Source of the DNA: Nocardioides cavernae
GTDB lineage: Bacteria > Actinomycetota > Actinomycetes > Propionibacteriales > Nocardioidaceae
Direction of reading: 5' to 3'
DNA: 64,000 nt
NCBI RefSeq assembly: GCF_016907475.1
Contig: NZ_JAFBCA010000001.1
Coordinates: forward strand, 3,906,001-3,970,000
A program made the translations under genes and the position numbers. The notes under the pieces are model-generated. The model ran no database searches. It saw only the letters and a list, made by a program, of their open reading frames with translations, and had not been told where the DNA came from. This document shows positions 1 to 8,041 of this stretch, piece by piece. The first letter of the stretch is position 1, and the number at the start of each line of letters is the position of its first letter.

Positions 1-52
1 CCTTCGTCGAACATCCGAAAGCCGACCCCGTACGCGCGGAGGCGGACACCAT

Positions 53-219
53 GCAGGCAGTTCGTGGCCCCGAGGCGTCGGTCGAGCGTGGGATCGGCGG
101 ACGCGCGCCTGAACTGCCTTCACGGTGCATCCTCGGGAGCGAGGCACAACGTAGGCAGTTCGAAGGCCGGTCGGGTCAGGCAAGCGTGACTGCGGCGTGG
201 AGCCCGCCGAACTGCCTAC
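53..219. repeat. Two tandem copies of a 69-bp palindrome-ended element
   Basis: Copies lie at 53-121 and 151-219, in the same orientation and 98 bp apart start to start. By hand count 44 of 69 positions match, mostly at the ends. Copy 2 has perfect 12-bp terminal inverted repeats (GTAGGCAGTTCG at 151-162 and its complement at 208-219). Copy 1 has the same ends with two mismatches. The core GGCAGTTC/GAACTGCC occurs four times with spacings 55, 43 and 55. Bases 1-250 hold no gene I can support. The family is not recognised; it may be a REP-like or miniature element. Confidence 0.6.
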
Positions 220-250
220 GCTGGCCGGCTGCCGCGCGCACGCCGCCGGG

Positions 251-862
251 TCAGGCGAGCGGCCGGCCCGCCCACGAGCGGGCCACCCAGCCGTCGGCGT
301 CGGCCTCGAGCGCGACCACGCCGCAGTTGGGCAGCGGGAGGTCGCGGGTGTGGTCGGGCGCGAGGTTGCGGGCCAGCCGGGGAAGCACCATGGACATCAC
401 CCCACCGTGGCTGACCACCAGCACCGACTCGCCCCGGTGCGCGTCGGCGACCTCCTCGAGGACGGCCTCGTAGCGGGCCACCACCTCCAGCCCGCTCTCG
501 CCCCCGGGGATCCGGGCGGACAGGTCGCCGCCGAGCCACGCGGCGAACGTGGGCGCGAAGGGGTCGGGGTCACCCGTCGTACCGGCGGCGTCGCCGACGC
601 CGAACTCACGCAGGCCGGTGCGGACGGTGACGTCGACGCCGGTCCGGGCGGCGACGATCTCCCCGGTCTGGACGGCACGCGAGAGGTCGCTGGTCCACAC
701 CCGGGCGACCCGCTCACGGTGCACGTGGTCGGCCAGGTCGTGCGACTGCCGGCGGCCGAGCGGGCTCAACCAGCCGCCCGCGTCACTGAGGAGCTCGCTC
801 TCGTAGTCGGCCGCACCGTGACGCGCGACGAAGACCCGCGCGGAACATTGAAGGTCACCCAT
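251..862 (-). CDS. Histidine phosphatase family protein
   Basis: A 203-residue protein of the phosphoglycerate-mutase/acid-phosphatase superfamily. The catalytic RHG motif is at residues 14-16 and the second active-site histidine is in SHGG near residue 152. Such enzymes move phosphate through a phosphohistidine, but the substrate cannot be read from the sequence. I take the ATG at 862, which overlaps the stop of the upstream oxidase gene by 8 bp, so the two are probably co-transcribed and translationally coupled. Length is normal for single-domain members. Function beyond phosphatase or mutase is unknown. Confidence 0.85.
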   Translation of the reverse strand: MGDLQCSARVFVARHGAADYESELLSDAGGWLSPLGRRQSHDLADHVHRERVARVWTSDLSRAVQTGEIVAARTGVDVTVRTGLREFGVGDAAGTTGDPDPFAPTFAAWLGGDLSARIPGGESGLEVVARYEAVLEEVADAHRGESVLVVSHGGVMSMVLPRLARNLAPDHTRDLPLPNCGVVALEADADGWVARSWAGRPLA

Positions 863-1769
863 CGACCAAGCCAACCACGTCGTCGGCGCAGCCCCAGCTG
901 ACGGTGACCCCACACCCGCCGTGGCCGTAGCAGTGCACCACGTCGCCGACGCGCTCGAGCCGGACCGTCGGGCGCGCCGGGCGCAGCCCCACCTTGTGCC
1001 GGAGGACCCGGGCACCGGCGATCTCCGGGACCAGCGCGGTCGCGCGCTCCAGGATGGACGCGGCGGTGGCCGACTCCACGGTCCGGCTCCACTCCCCCGT
1101 CTCGTGGGTGCCTCCCACCACGACGTCGCGGCTGCGCGGGATGACGTAGGTCGGCGCGTCGCTGTCGAGCACCCACCGCTCGAGCCCGACCTGCTCGACG
1201 AGCATGACCTGGCCGCGCACCGGTCCGACGGTCGGGTCCGAGGCGAGGTGCTTGGCCCCGATGCCGCTGGCGTTGACCACGAGCGCACCGCTGTCGGTGG
1301 GCAGGCTGGAGAGGTTCATCCGGGTGACCGTCCCGCCCAGGTCCTCCACACGTGCGACGAGCCAGCGCAGGTAGACCGACATCTCGATGACCGGGCAGGT
1401 CATCGTCCAGCCCGCGGCGAAGCCGGGCGGCAACCGGGTCTCGCGGTCCGGGCCGGCGCCGGTGGGCAGCGCCTCGTACCACCAGGGCGGCGGCGACTCC
1501 TCGCGGAACACCTCCGTGCCCTCACTCAGCACCACGCCCGTGTCGTGGTCGGCCGCCAGCCCGGCGTAGACGTCGTACGCGCGGCGCGACCAGCGCAGCA
1601 CGTGCTCCTGCTCGTTGACGTACGGCGACCACAGCGCGGCTGCGACCACCGACGTCGTCTCGAGCGGGAGGTCGCGCGCGACGACGTCCACGCGGTGCCC
1701 GGCCTCGAGCAGCCGCACCGCACAGGTGAGTCCGACGACCCCGGCCCCGACGACGATCACACGCCCCAT
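855..1769 (-). CDS. FAD-dependent D-amino-acid oxidase
   Basis: A 304-residue flavoprotein of the D-amino-acid/D-aspartate oxidase (DAO) family. The FAD-binding GAGVVG loop is at residues 8-13. The C-terminal part has the GLRPARP segment and a glycine-rich YGHGGCGVT segment that closes the FAD site in this family. These enzymes oxidise D-amino acids to 2-oxo acids with release of ammonia and hydrogen peroxide. The next gene is a histidine phosphatase overlapping by 8 bp, and the link between the two is unclear. No signal peptide is seen, so the enzyme is cytoplasmic. Glycine oxidase is a less likely alternative. Confidence 0.85.
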   Translation of the reverse strand: MGRVIVVGAGVVGLTCAVRLLEAGHRVDVVARDLPLETTSVVAAALWSPYVNEQEHVLRWSRRAYDVYAGLAADHDTGVVLSEGTEVFREESPPPWWYEALPTGAGPDRETRLPPGFAAGWTMTCPVIEMSVYLRWLVARVEDLGGTVTRMNLSSLPTDSGALVVNASGIGAKHLASDPTVGPVRGQVMLVEQVGLERWVLDSDAPTYVIPRSRDVVVGGTHETGEWSRTVESATAASILERATALVPEIAGARVLRHKVGLRPARPTVRLERVGDVVHCYGHGGCGVTVSWGCADDVVGLVDG

Positions 1770-1781
1770 GGCGGCAGTCTG

Positions 1782-2312
1782 TCAGCCCCCGGCGCCGGCC
1801 TGACGCGGCGCGGTCGGGTCGTCCCCCTCGCCGCCGTGCTCACGGGCGACGTACTCCTCGATGTCCTCGATGTCGTCGCGGTTGCGCGTCGCGACCGCCA
1901 GCAGGTCGCTCATGGTCGCGACCTCCTCGACCTGCTCCTTGATGAACCACTGCATGAACTGCTCGGAGGCGAAGTCGCCCTCCTCGCGCGCGATGCGCAG
2001 CAGGCCGTTGATCTGGTCGGTGACCGTGCGCTCCTGGGCCAGCGCCAGCTCGACCGGTGCGACGAGGTCGGCGAAGGTGGAGGTCGGCGCGTCGACGGCC
2101 GGGATGACGACCTCGGCATCGGTGTCGACGAGGTACTGGACCATCATCATGGCGTGCCCGCGCTCCTCGAGCGCCTGCCCGTAGAAGAACGCCGCCATGC
2201 GGGGCATGGTCAGCGCGTCGTAGTAGATGGCGCAGGCGAGGTACTGGTTGTGGGCGGCGAGCTCGTTGCCGATCTGGGCGTTGAGCTGCGCGGCGAAGCG
2301 GGTCGCGGGCAC
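1782..2312 (-). CDS. Ferritin
   Basis: A 176-residue ferritin-like diiron protein. Helix A carries NELAAHNQY and helix B carries EERGHAM, supplying the carboxylate and histidine ligands of the ferroxidase centre. Haem-binding methionines of bacterioferritin cannot be judged, but the sequence looks like the bacterial non-haem ferritin group. It stores iron as a ferric core in a 24-mer. The GTG start at 2312 follows a GAGGAG Shine-Dalgarno. It lies 38 bp downstream of a small cysteine-rich protein on the same strand, and an IdeR-like iron box precedes that gene, so iron control of both is plausible. The tail after about residue 155 is acidic and disordered. Confidence 0.9.
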   Translation of the reverse strand: MPATRFAAQLNAQIGNELAAHNQYLACAIYYDALTMPRMAAFFYGQALEERGHAMMMVQYLVDTDAEVVIPAVDAPTSTFADLVAPVELALAQERTVTDQINGLLRIAREEGDFASEQFMQWFIKEQVEEVATMSDLLAVATRNRDDIEDIEEYVAREHGGEGDDPTAPRQAGAGG

Positions 2313-2350
2313 GTGGGCTCCTCTGTCTGGGGGGACGGGTCAGGCTCGGG

Positions 2351-2590
2351 TCAGGCTGCCTTGGCAAGCTTCTTCTTGGTGACCTTCTTGCCATCGAGTC
2401 GCACCAGCTTGCGCTTGTGGACGGTGTAGCCGACGGGCAGGGTGCCCTCCTTGAGCATGCGCAGGGGGCAGCGCTGGCAGCGCTTCTTCGACACGCAGCA
2501 CTCGGTCTTGGGGAGCTTGCGCATCGTCAGCTGGACCGAGGTCTCGACCTTGGCCCGTGCCTTCTTGTGCTTCTTGTCCTGCTTGCCCAC
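2351..2590 (-). CDS. Small basic cysteine-rich protein, unknown function
   Basis: A 79-residue, lysine-rich protein with four cysteines at 31, 32, 38 and 41 (CC then CxxC), a spacing that could bind a metal ion or an iron-sulfur cluster. I do not recognise a named family. No membrane segment or signal peptide is present; the strong positive charge suggests nucleic-acid contact. The GTG start at 2590 has no Shine-Dalgarno, but TACCCT lies 6 bases upstream, which fits a leaderless transcript. The IdeR-like palindrome just upstream and ferritin just downstream tie it to iron by context only. Confidence 0.75.
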   Translation of the reverse strand: MGKQDKKHKKARAKVETSVQLTMRKLPKTECCVSKKRCQRCPLRMLKEGTLPVGYTVHKRKLVRLDGKKVTKKKLAKAA

Positions 2591-2596
2591 GCCGGG

Positions 2597-2602
2597 AGGG
2601 TA
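2597..2602 (-). promoter_or_regulatory. -10 element for leaderless transcript of the small cysteine protein
   Basis: TACCCT on the minus strand, followed by 6 bases and the GTG start at 2590. No Shine-Dalgarno lies between. Confidence 0.5.
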
Positions 2603-2608
2603 GCAGAG

Positions 2609-2629
2609 GGTAAGGGCAGCCTTACCTAT
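2609..2629 (-). promoter_or_regulatory. IdeR/DtxR-like iron box
   Basis: An inverted repeat GGTAAGG-GCAG-CCTTACC at 2609-2626. Read on the minus strand, the 19-mer ATAGGTAAGGCTGCCCTTA (2629-2611) matches the IdeR/DmdR consensus TTAGGTTAGGCTAACCTAA at 14 of 19 positions. It overlaps the stop codon of meaA and sits directly upstream of the TACCCT hexamer of the small cysteine protein, so a bound repressor would block that promoter. Ferritin follows in the same direction. The match is by eye; binding is inferred. Confidence 0.5.
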
Positions 2630-4652
2630 CGTCGTCCAACCCGTGGGCCGCGCGGATCACGTCCACGAAGCCACCCATGATCCCGGTCAGGCCGAAGTCC
2701 TTGGGGGTGTAGACCGCCGCCACCCCGCGCTCGATCAGTGCCCGGGCGTCGGAGGCCGGGATGATGCCGCCCACGATGACCGGGAGGTCGCCGAGCCCCG
2801 CGGCCGCGAGCCCGTCGAGCACGTCGGGCACCAGCTCCATGTGGGAGCCGGAGAGGATCGAGAGCCCGACGAGGTGCACGTCCTCGGCCACGGCCGCCGC
2901 GACGATCTGGTCGGGCGTGAGCCGGATCCCCTGGTAGATCACCTCGAACCCCGCGTCGCGCGCACGCACGGCGACCTGCTCGGCGCCGTTGGAGTGACCG
3001 TCGAGCCCCGGCTTGCCGACCAGCACCCGCAGCCGGCCGCCCAGCTCATCGGCGGTCGCCCGCACCCGGTCACGGACGGCGGTCAGCTCGGCGCCGGCCT
3101 CGGCGACACCGACGGCGCCGCTGACGCCGGTGGGAGCCCGGAACTCGCCGAACACCTCGCGCAGCGTGCCGGCCCACTCCCCCGTCGTCGCACCCGCCCG
3201 GGCCGCGACGAGGGTCGGCTTCATCAGGTTGGCGTCGGTCTTGGCGGCCTCGGCGAGCGCCGCTAGCGCCGCGGCGACCTCGGTCTCGTCGCGCTGGGCC
3301 TTCCACGCCTCGAGGCTGGCCAGGGCGGCTCGCTCGGCCTCGGGGTCGGCGGCCTGGATGGCCGAGTCGAGGTCGGCGGTCAGCGGGGACGGCTCGGTGG
3401 TCTCGAACCTGTTGACGCCGACGATGACCTCGTCGCCGGACTCGATGCGAGCCCGGCGGGCGGCGTGCGCCGAGACGAGGTTCTGCTTCATGTAGCCGGA
3501 CTCCACGGCGGCGATCGCCCCGCCCATCGCCTGCACGCGGTCGATCTCGGCCTTGGCACCCTCGACCAGCTCGGCCACCTTGACCTCGATCACGTGGCTG
3601 CCGGCGAAGATGTCGTCGTACTCGAGCAGGTCGGACTCGAACGCGAGCACCTGCTGGAAGCGCAGCGACCACTGCTGGTCCCACGGCCTCGGCAGGCCGA
3701 GCGCCTCGTTCCAGGCGGGCAGCTGCACGGCCCGGGCGCGGGCGTCCTTGGACAGCGTCACCCCGAGCATCTCCAGCACGATGCGCTGGACGTTGTTCTC
3801 CGGCTGGGCTTCGGTGAGGCCGAGCGAGTTGACCTGCACGCCGTAGCGGAAGCGGCGCATCTTCGGGTCCTGCACGCCGTAGCGCTCTCGGGTGATCTCG
3901 TCCCACAGCTGCACGAAGGCCCGCATCTTGCAGGTCTCCTCGACGAACCGGACGCCCGCGTTGACGAAGAACGAGATCCGGCCGACGACCTTCTCGAAGT
4001 CGTCGTCGGAGACCTGGCCGGACCCCTTCACCTGGTCGAGCACGGCGATCGCGGTGCACATTGCGTACGCGAGCTCCTGCACGGGCGTCGCGCCGGCCTC
4101 CTGCAGGTGGTAGCTGCAGATGTTGATCGGGTTCCACGTGGGGATCTCGTGGACCGTGTAGGCGATCATGTCGGCGATCAGCCGCAGGGAGGCCTCGGGC
4201 CCGAAGACGTACGTCCCGCGGGAGAGGTACTCCTTGATGATGTCGTTCTGGGTCGTGCCGGCGAGCTGGTGGGCGACCTCGTGGGGCGAGAGGTCGGGGT
4301 TCTGCTCCTCCGCCACGACCTGGTACATCGCGAGCAGCCACATGGCCGTCGCGTTGATGGTCATCGAGGTGTTCATCCCGGTCAGCGGGATGTCGTGGAA
4401 GAGCTTGCGCATCTCGCCCAGGTGCGGGACCGGTACGCCGACCTTGCCGACCTCGCCGCGACTCAGCGGGCTGTCCGGGTCGTAGCCGGTCTGCGTCGGC
4501 AGGTCGAAGGCGACGCTGAGGCCGGTCTGGCCCTTGGCCAGGTTGGTGCGGTAGAGCGCGTTGGACGCCTCGGCCGTGGAGTGGCCGGCGTAGGTGCGCA
4601 TCACCCAGGGCCGGTCCTTGGCGGGGCGGTCCGGCACACCAGTCTCGGTCAT
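2622..4652 (-). CDS. meaA: B12-dependent acyl-CoA mutase MeaA (ethylmalonyl-CoA mutase type)
   Basis: A 676-residue single-chain mutase. An N-terminal substrate-binding barrel begins with WVMRTYAGHS and the conserved FDLPTQTGYD. A C-terminal cobalamin-binding domain has DGHSNG at 551-556, whose histidine ligates cobalt, followed by LSILSGSH and GGIIP. Members rearrange ethylmalonyl-CoA to methylsuccinyl-CoA in the ethylmalonyl-CoA pathway, and length and sequence fit MeaA/Ecm better than the two-subunit methylmalonyl-CoA mutase. TACCCT 7 bases before the ATG suggests a leaderless transcript. A PduO-type cobalamin adenosyltransferase gene lies 540 bp away and would make its cofactor. Isobutyryl-CoA mutase is less likely because no G-protein domain is present. 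Confidence 0.85.
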   Translation of the reverse strand: MTETGVPDRPAKDRPWVMRTYAGHSTAEASNALYRTNLAKGQTGLSVAFDLPTQTGYDPDSPLSRGEVGKVGVPVPHLGEMRKLFHDIPLTGMNTSMTINATAMWLLAMYQVVAEEQNPDLSPHEVAHQLAGTTQNDIIKEYLSRGTYVFGPEASLRLIADMIAYTVHEIPTWNPINICSYHLQEAGATPVQELAYAMCTAIAVLDQVKGSGQVSDDDFEKVVGRISFFVNAGVRFVEETCKMRAFVQLWDEITRERYGVQDPKMRRFRYGVQVNSLGLTEAQPENNVQRIVLEMLGVTLSKDARARAVQLPAWNEALGLPRPWDQQWSLRFQQVLAFESDLLEYDDIFAGSHVIEVKVAELVEGAKAEIDRVQAMGGAIAAVESGYMKQNLVSAHAARRARIESGDEVIVGVNRFETTEPSPLTADLDSAIQAADPEAERAALASLEAWKAQRDETEVAAALAALAEAAKTDANLMKPTLVAARAGATTGEWAGTLREVFGEFRAPTGVSGAVGVAEAGAELTAVRDRVRATADELGGRLRVLVGKPGLDGHSNGAEQVAVRARDAGFEVIYQGIRLTPDQIVAAAVAEDVHLVGLSILSGSHMELVPDVLDGLAAAGLGDLPVIVGGIIPASDARALIERGVAAVYTPKDFGLTGIMGGFVDVIRAAHGLDDDR

Positions 4653-4659
4653 GCTCGAC

Positions 4660-4665
4660 AGGGTA
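4660..4665 (-). promoter_or_regulatory. -10 element for leaderless meaA
   Basis: TACCCT on the minus strand, 7 bases before the ATG at 4652; no Shine-Dalgarno is seen. Confidence 0.5.
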
Positions 4666-4739
4666 GGACGCCGGTTACCCGCCAGTCACCGGGTCGGACG
4701 TGTGACGGATGCCTCAGCCGCGGCGACCTGCAGCGACGC

Positions 4740-5060
4740 TCAGGCGGTCGCGGCCACCCGCTCGACCTCGATGGCATGGGCGAGCCGGGTCAGGTGCGCC
4801 ATCCGGCGCACGGCCGGGCCGGGGTTGCGGACGGTCAGGTGGTGGCCGGCGAGCCACGCGTGGCGGGTGGCCACCGCGAGCAGGCGCAGGGCGGTCGCGT
4901 CGATCGTGGAGACGTCGGTCATGTCGATGACGACGTCGTCGTCGTGGACGTCGATGCACTCGTAGATGGCGTTGCGGACCTCCCACGTGCTGCGCACGTC
5001 GAAGTCCCCGTGCAGCACGATCACGTGCCCGTCCGCGACGATGTCCGAGACGATGTCCAT
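4740..5060 (-). CDS. STAS-domain anti-sigma-factor antagonist
   Basis: A 106-residue single STAS domain of the SpoIIAA/RsbV type. The phosphorylation loop normally reads D-S-S-G; here it reads IDATAL with threonine 56 at the phospho-site. Such proteins bind an RsbW-type kinase and free a sigma factor when unphosphorylated. The start at 5060 follows a GAGGAG Shine-Dalgarno. It stands alone here, between meaA and the cobalamin adenosyltransferase. A RsbW-like kinase and its SigF-like factor lie about 50 kb away and are candidate partners, but nothing proves the pairing. Confidence 0.8.
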   Translation of the reverse strand: MDIVSDIVADGHVIVLHGDFDVRSTWEVRNAIYECIDVHDDDVVIDMTDVSTIDATALRLLAVATRHAWLAGHHLTVRNPGPAVRRMAHLTRLAHAIEVERVAATA

Positions 5061-5180
5061 CCGGTGTGCTCCTCACCGACGTCCCCCGACGCCCGACCGT
5101 GACCGCTGTCACTGTTCCTGACGTAGTTGTACCCCGTTCGGTTGCGTCGATGCCTCACCTTTTCGGCGCGTCCCCGCGAC

Positions 5181-5186
5181 TAGGCT
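5181..5186 (+). promoter_or_regulatory. -10 element for leaderless cobalamin adenosyltransferase
   Basis: TAGGCT, then 6 bases, then the ATG at 5193; no Shine-Dalgarno lies between. Confidence 0.55.
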
Positions 5187-5192
5187 CGAGCC

Positions 5193-5765
5193 ATGGTCAA
5201 CCTGACGCGCATCTACACCCGCACCGGCGATGCCGGCCGCACCCGGCTCGGCGACATGAGCGAGACCTCGAAGACCGACCTGCGCCTCGAGGCGTACGCC
5301 TGCGTCGACGAGGGCAACGCCCACATCGGCGTCGCCCTCGCCCACGGCGGTCTCGAGGACGACGTCGTCACGGTCCTCACCCGCGTGCAGAACGACCTGT
5401 TCGACGTCGGTGCCGACTTCTGCACCCCGGTCGTCGCGGACCCGGCGTACCCGCCGCTGCGGATCGAGCAGGACTACGTCGACCGGCTCGAGGCCTGGTG
5501 CGACCACTACAACGAGGCGCTGCCGACGCTGCGGTCGTTCATCCTCAACGGCGGGACGACCGCGGCCGCCCACCTCCACGTCGCGCGCACCGTCGTACGC
5601 CGTGCCGAGCGGGCCGGGTGGGCAGCGTGGGCCGAGCACGAGGACACCATGAACGTCCTCGCGATCACCTACCTCAACCGCCTCTCGGACCTGCTCTTCA
5701 TCCTCGCCCGCCACGCCAACCGCGAGAACGGCGACGTCCTGTGGGTGCCGGGCGGCGAACGCTGA
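5193..5765 (+). CDS. Cob(I)alamin adenosyltransferase, PduO type
   Basis: A 190-residue ATP:cob(I)alamin adenosyltransferase. The N-terminal TRTGDAGRTRLGD segment is the ATP-binding signature of the PduO family, and the following helices carry the conserved DEGNAHIG and FILNGGTTAAAHLH-like stretches. It attaches the adenosyl group of ATP to cobalamin, giving the coenzyme needed by mutases such as the adjacent MeaA. It is cytoplasmic and normally trimeric. The ATG is 6 bases after TAGGCT, so the transcript is probably leaderless. The neighbouring mutase makes the role clear. Confidence 0.92.
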   Translation: MVNLTRIYTRTGDAGRTRLGDMSETSKTDLRLEAYACVDEGNAHIGVALAHGGLEDDVVTVLTRVQNDLFDVGADFCTPVVADPAYPPLRIEQDYVDRLEAWCDHYNEALPTLRSFILNGGTTAAAHLHVARTVVRRAERAGWAAWAEHEDTMNVLAITYLNRLSDLLFILARHANRENGDVLWVPGGER

Positions 5766-5847
5766 CCTTTCCGTGGCATCGCCTGCGCGCTCACCGCGTT
5801 GCGGCGACAATGATCCGGACCTTCCACCGACACGTTCGAGGAGAGAC

Positions 5848-6849
5848 GTGCCCACGCAGAGCACTGCCCTTGCGCCACCGCCCGCGCTCGCCACGATGAC
5901 CAGCTTCGAGGACGCCTCGCGGCTGGTCCTCGACTACCTGCAGGCCCAGGTGCCGATGGAGTTCTGGACCGTGTCGCGCGTGATCGACGGCCGGCAGGTC
6001 TACCTCGAGGTCACGCCCGACAACGACTTCGGGCTGGGCGCAGGCGACGGGCCCGCCTGGGAGGACTCCCTCTGTCACGAGATGTGGGTCAACGGGGCTC
6101 CGGGCGTCGCCCCGGACATCTCGCGGGTCCCGGCCTACGCATCCAACCGTGCGGCGCGCGCCCTGTCGGTCGCGAGCTACGTCGGCATCCCGGTCTACAA
6201 CCACGACGAGACGCTGTTCGGCACGATCTGCGGCATCGACCCCGAGGCGCGCCCCGACTCCTTCACCGAGCTCGGACCGCAGCTGGAGCTGCTCGGCCAC
6301 CTGCTCAGCGTCGTCCGCAACCTCGACGGCCGCGCCGTGTCCCTGGCGCGTCGCCTCGAGCTCACGCTCCAGGAGTCGGAGACCGATCCGCTGACAGGGC
6401 TGCGCAACCGGCGCTCGTGGCAGCGCGCCTGCCAGACCGAGCAGACGCGCCACCACCGCCTCGGCGACCACGCGAGCATCGTGATGATCGACCTCGACGG
6501 CCTCAAGCAGGTCAACGACCGGGACGGTCACGCCGCCGGCGACGCCATGCTCCGCCGGGCCGCCGGGGTCGTGCGCGGGTCCTCCCGCCAGACCGACCTG
6601 GTGGCGAGGCTCGGCGGTGACGAGTTCGGTGTCCTGTGCCCCCAGACGACGGCGTCGCAGGTGGCCGTCTACGCCGACCGGATCCGCTCCGAGCTGGCCG
6701 CGGCGGGGCTGTCGGCCGGCATCGGCGCCGCCACGCTGGAGCGCGCGGGGACCATCACCCAGACCGAGGCCGAGGCAGACGCCGCGATGTACGTCGACAA
6801 GCGCCGACGCCAGGCCGGTCGGGCCCAGGGCGTGTCCCTCACGCCCTAG
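5848..6849 (+). CDS. GAF-GGDEF diguanylate cyclase
   Basis: A 333-residue protein. A GAF-like sensor domain covers roughly residues 15-170 and a GGDEF domain roughly 185-325. The active-site loop reads GGDEF exactly and is preceded five residues earlier by RQTD, an intact RxxD inhibitory site, so it should make cyclic di-GMP and be product-inhibited. No membrane segment is seen. I chose the GTG at 5848 because GAGGAG stands 4 bases before it; an upstream in-frame start has no such site. Its stop overlaps the stop of the convergent MFS gene by 4 bp. The signal sensed is unknown. Confidence 0.88.
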   Translation: MPTQSTALAPPPALATMTSFEDASRLVLDYLQAQVPMEFWTVSRVIDGRQVYLEVTPDNDFGLGAGDGPAWEDSLCHEMWVNGAPGVAPDISRVPAYASNRAARALSVASYVGIPVYNHDETLFGTICGIDPEARPDSFTELGPQLELLGHLLSVVRNLDGRAVSLARRLELTLQESETDPLTGLRNRRSWQRACQTEQTRHHRLGDHASIVMIDLDGLKQVNDRDGHAAGDAMLRRAAGVVRGSSRQTDLVARLGGDEFGVLCPQTTASQVAVYADRIRSELAAAGLSAGIGAATLERAGTITQTEAEADAAMYVDKRRRQAGRAQGVSLTP

Positions 6850-8018
6850 CCGACCGGCTGGCCGGACCGGACCCCGCGCTGCTCGCGGGCCGCCGGCACG
6901 ACCAGCGCCGCGGGCATGAGGAGCACGGCGACGACCAGCAGCGCCTTGAGCGTGCCCACCTCGTCGCCGACAAAGCCGAGGAGCGGCGGGCCGGCGAGGA
7001 ACGCCGCGTAGCCGATGGTCGACACGACGCTGACCCTCGACGCGGCGCGGACCGGGTCGTCGGCGGCGGCGCTCATGCCGACCGGGAAGCCGAGCGAGGC
7101 GCCCACCCCCCAGAGCACGATGCCGACCACGACGAGCGCCGGCTGCTCGGCGAGGACGATCAGCAGGACGCCGGCGCCGGCGAGTGCCATCGTGCCCCAC
7201 AGCACGGCCACGCGGCCGAACCGGTCGATCAGGCCGGTCCCGGCGAAGCGGCCCGCGGTCATCGCCAGCACGAAGACGGCGAAGCCGGCCACGCCCACGG
7301 CGTGGGAGACGTCGTGACCGTCGACCAACGCGACGGCCAGCCAGTCGTTGGCCGTGCCCTCGGTCATCGCCAGCGCCAGCACCATGACGCCGATCAGGAG
7401 GGTCCGCGGCTCGAGCCAGGCGCGCGCGGCCGAGGTGGCGCTCTCCTCGTGCCGCTCCGGCACGGGCAGGAACGACGGGGACGTGCGCCACACCAGCACG
7501 ATGGCGATCAGGACGATCCCCACGAGGTGGACCAGGGCCGGCACGCCGAGCTCGATCAGCAGCACCCCGAGCAGGGCGCCGACCACCGTGCCCCCGCTGA
7601 AGCCGGCGTGGAAGCGCGGCATGATCGTGCGTCGCAGGCCGCGCTCGACCTCGGCGCCCTCGACGTTCATCGCCACGTCCCAGACGCCGATGCCGAGCCC
7701 GTAGACGAAGAGTCCCGCGACCGTCAGCGGCAGCGCGTCACCCAGGCCGATCGCAGCGGCCACCATCCCGAGGGTCGCCGCGCCGGCACCGATCCGGACG
7801 ATGCGCACGGTGCCCATGGCGTTGATGGCGGCGCCGGTCGTCGGCAGTGCCAGCACCGATCCCAGCGCGATGGCGAGCAGCACGAGGCCGAGCTGCCCGT
7901 TGGTGAGGTCGAAGCTGGCGCGCACCTCGGGGATGCGGGAGACCCAGCTGGCGAACACCAGCCCGTTGAGGAAGAACGTCAGCCCCACGGCGTTGCGTGC
8001 GGCGGTCAGGGTGGGCAC
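6846..8018 (-). CDS. MFS transporter
   Basis: A 390-residue, very hydrophobic protein with about 12 membrane segments and the major-facilitator fold (GLVFASWVSRIPEVR at the first helix and loop). The substrate is not apparent; sequence and divergent LacI regulator suggest a sugar-like compound. The GTG at 8018 follows a GAGGAG Shine-Dalgarno at good spacing. It is transcribed away from the LacI gene, with two palindromes between the two starts, so the regulator probably controls it. The product is an inner-membrane protein. Confidence 0.85.
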   Translation of the reverse strand: MPTLTAARNAVGLTFFLNGLVFASWVSRIPEVRASFDLTNGQLGLVLLAIALGSVLALPTTGAAINAMGTVRIVRIGAGAATLGMVAAAIGLGDALPLTVAGLFVYGLGIGVWDVAMNVEGAEVERGLRRTIMPRFHAGFSGGTVVGALLGVLLIELGVPALVHLVGIVLIAIVLVWRTSPSFLPVPERHEESATSAARAWLEPRTLLIGVMVLALAMTEGTANDWLAVALVDGHDVSHAVGVAGFAVFVLAMTAGRFAGTGLIDRFGRVAVLWGTMALAGAGVLLIVLAEQPALVVVGIVLWGVGASLGFPVGMSAAADDPVRAASRVSVVSTIGYAAFLAGPPLLGFVGDEVGTLKALLVVAVLLMPAALVVPAAREQRGVRSGQPVG

Positions 8019-8041
8019 GGTGCTGCTCCTCGGGTACACGG

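Noticed and set aside
4653..4739. B12 riboswitch before meaA
   Set aside because: The space is short, no B12-box-like conserved core is seen, and the start appears leaderless.
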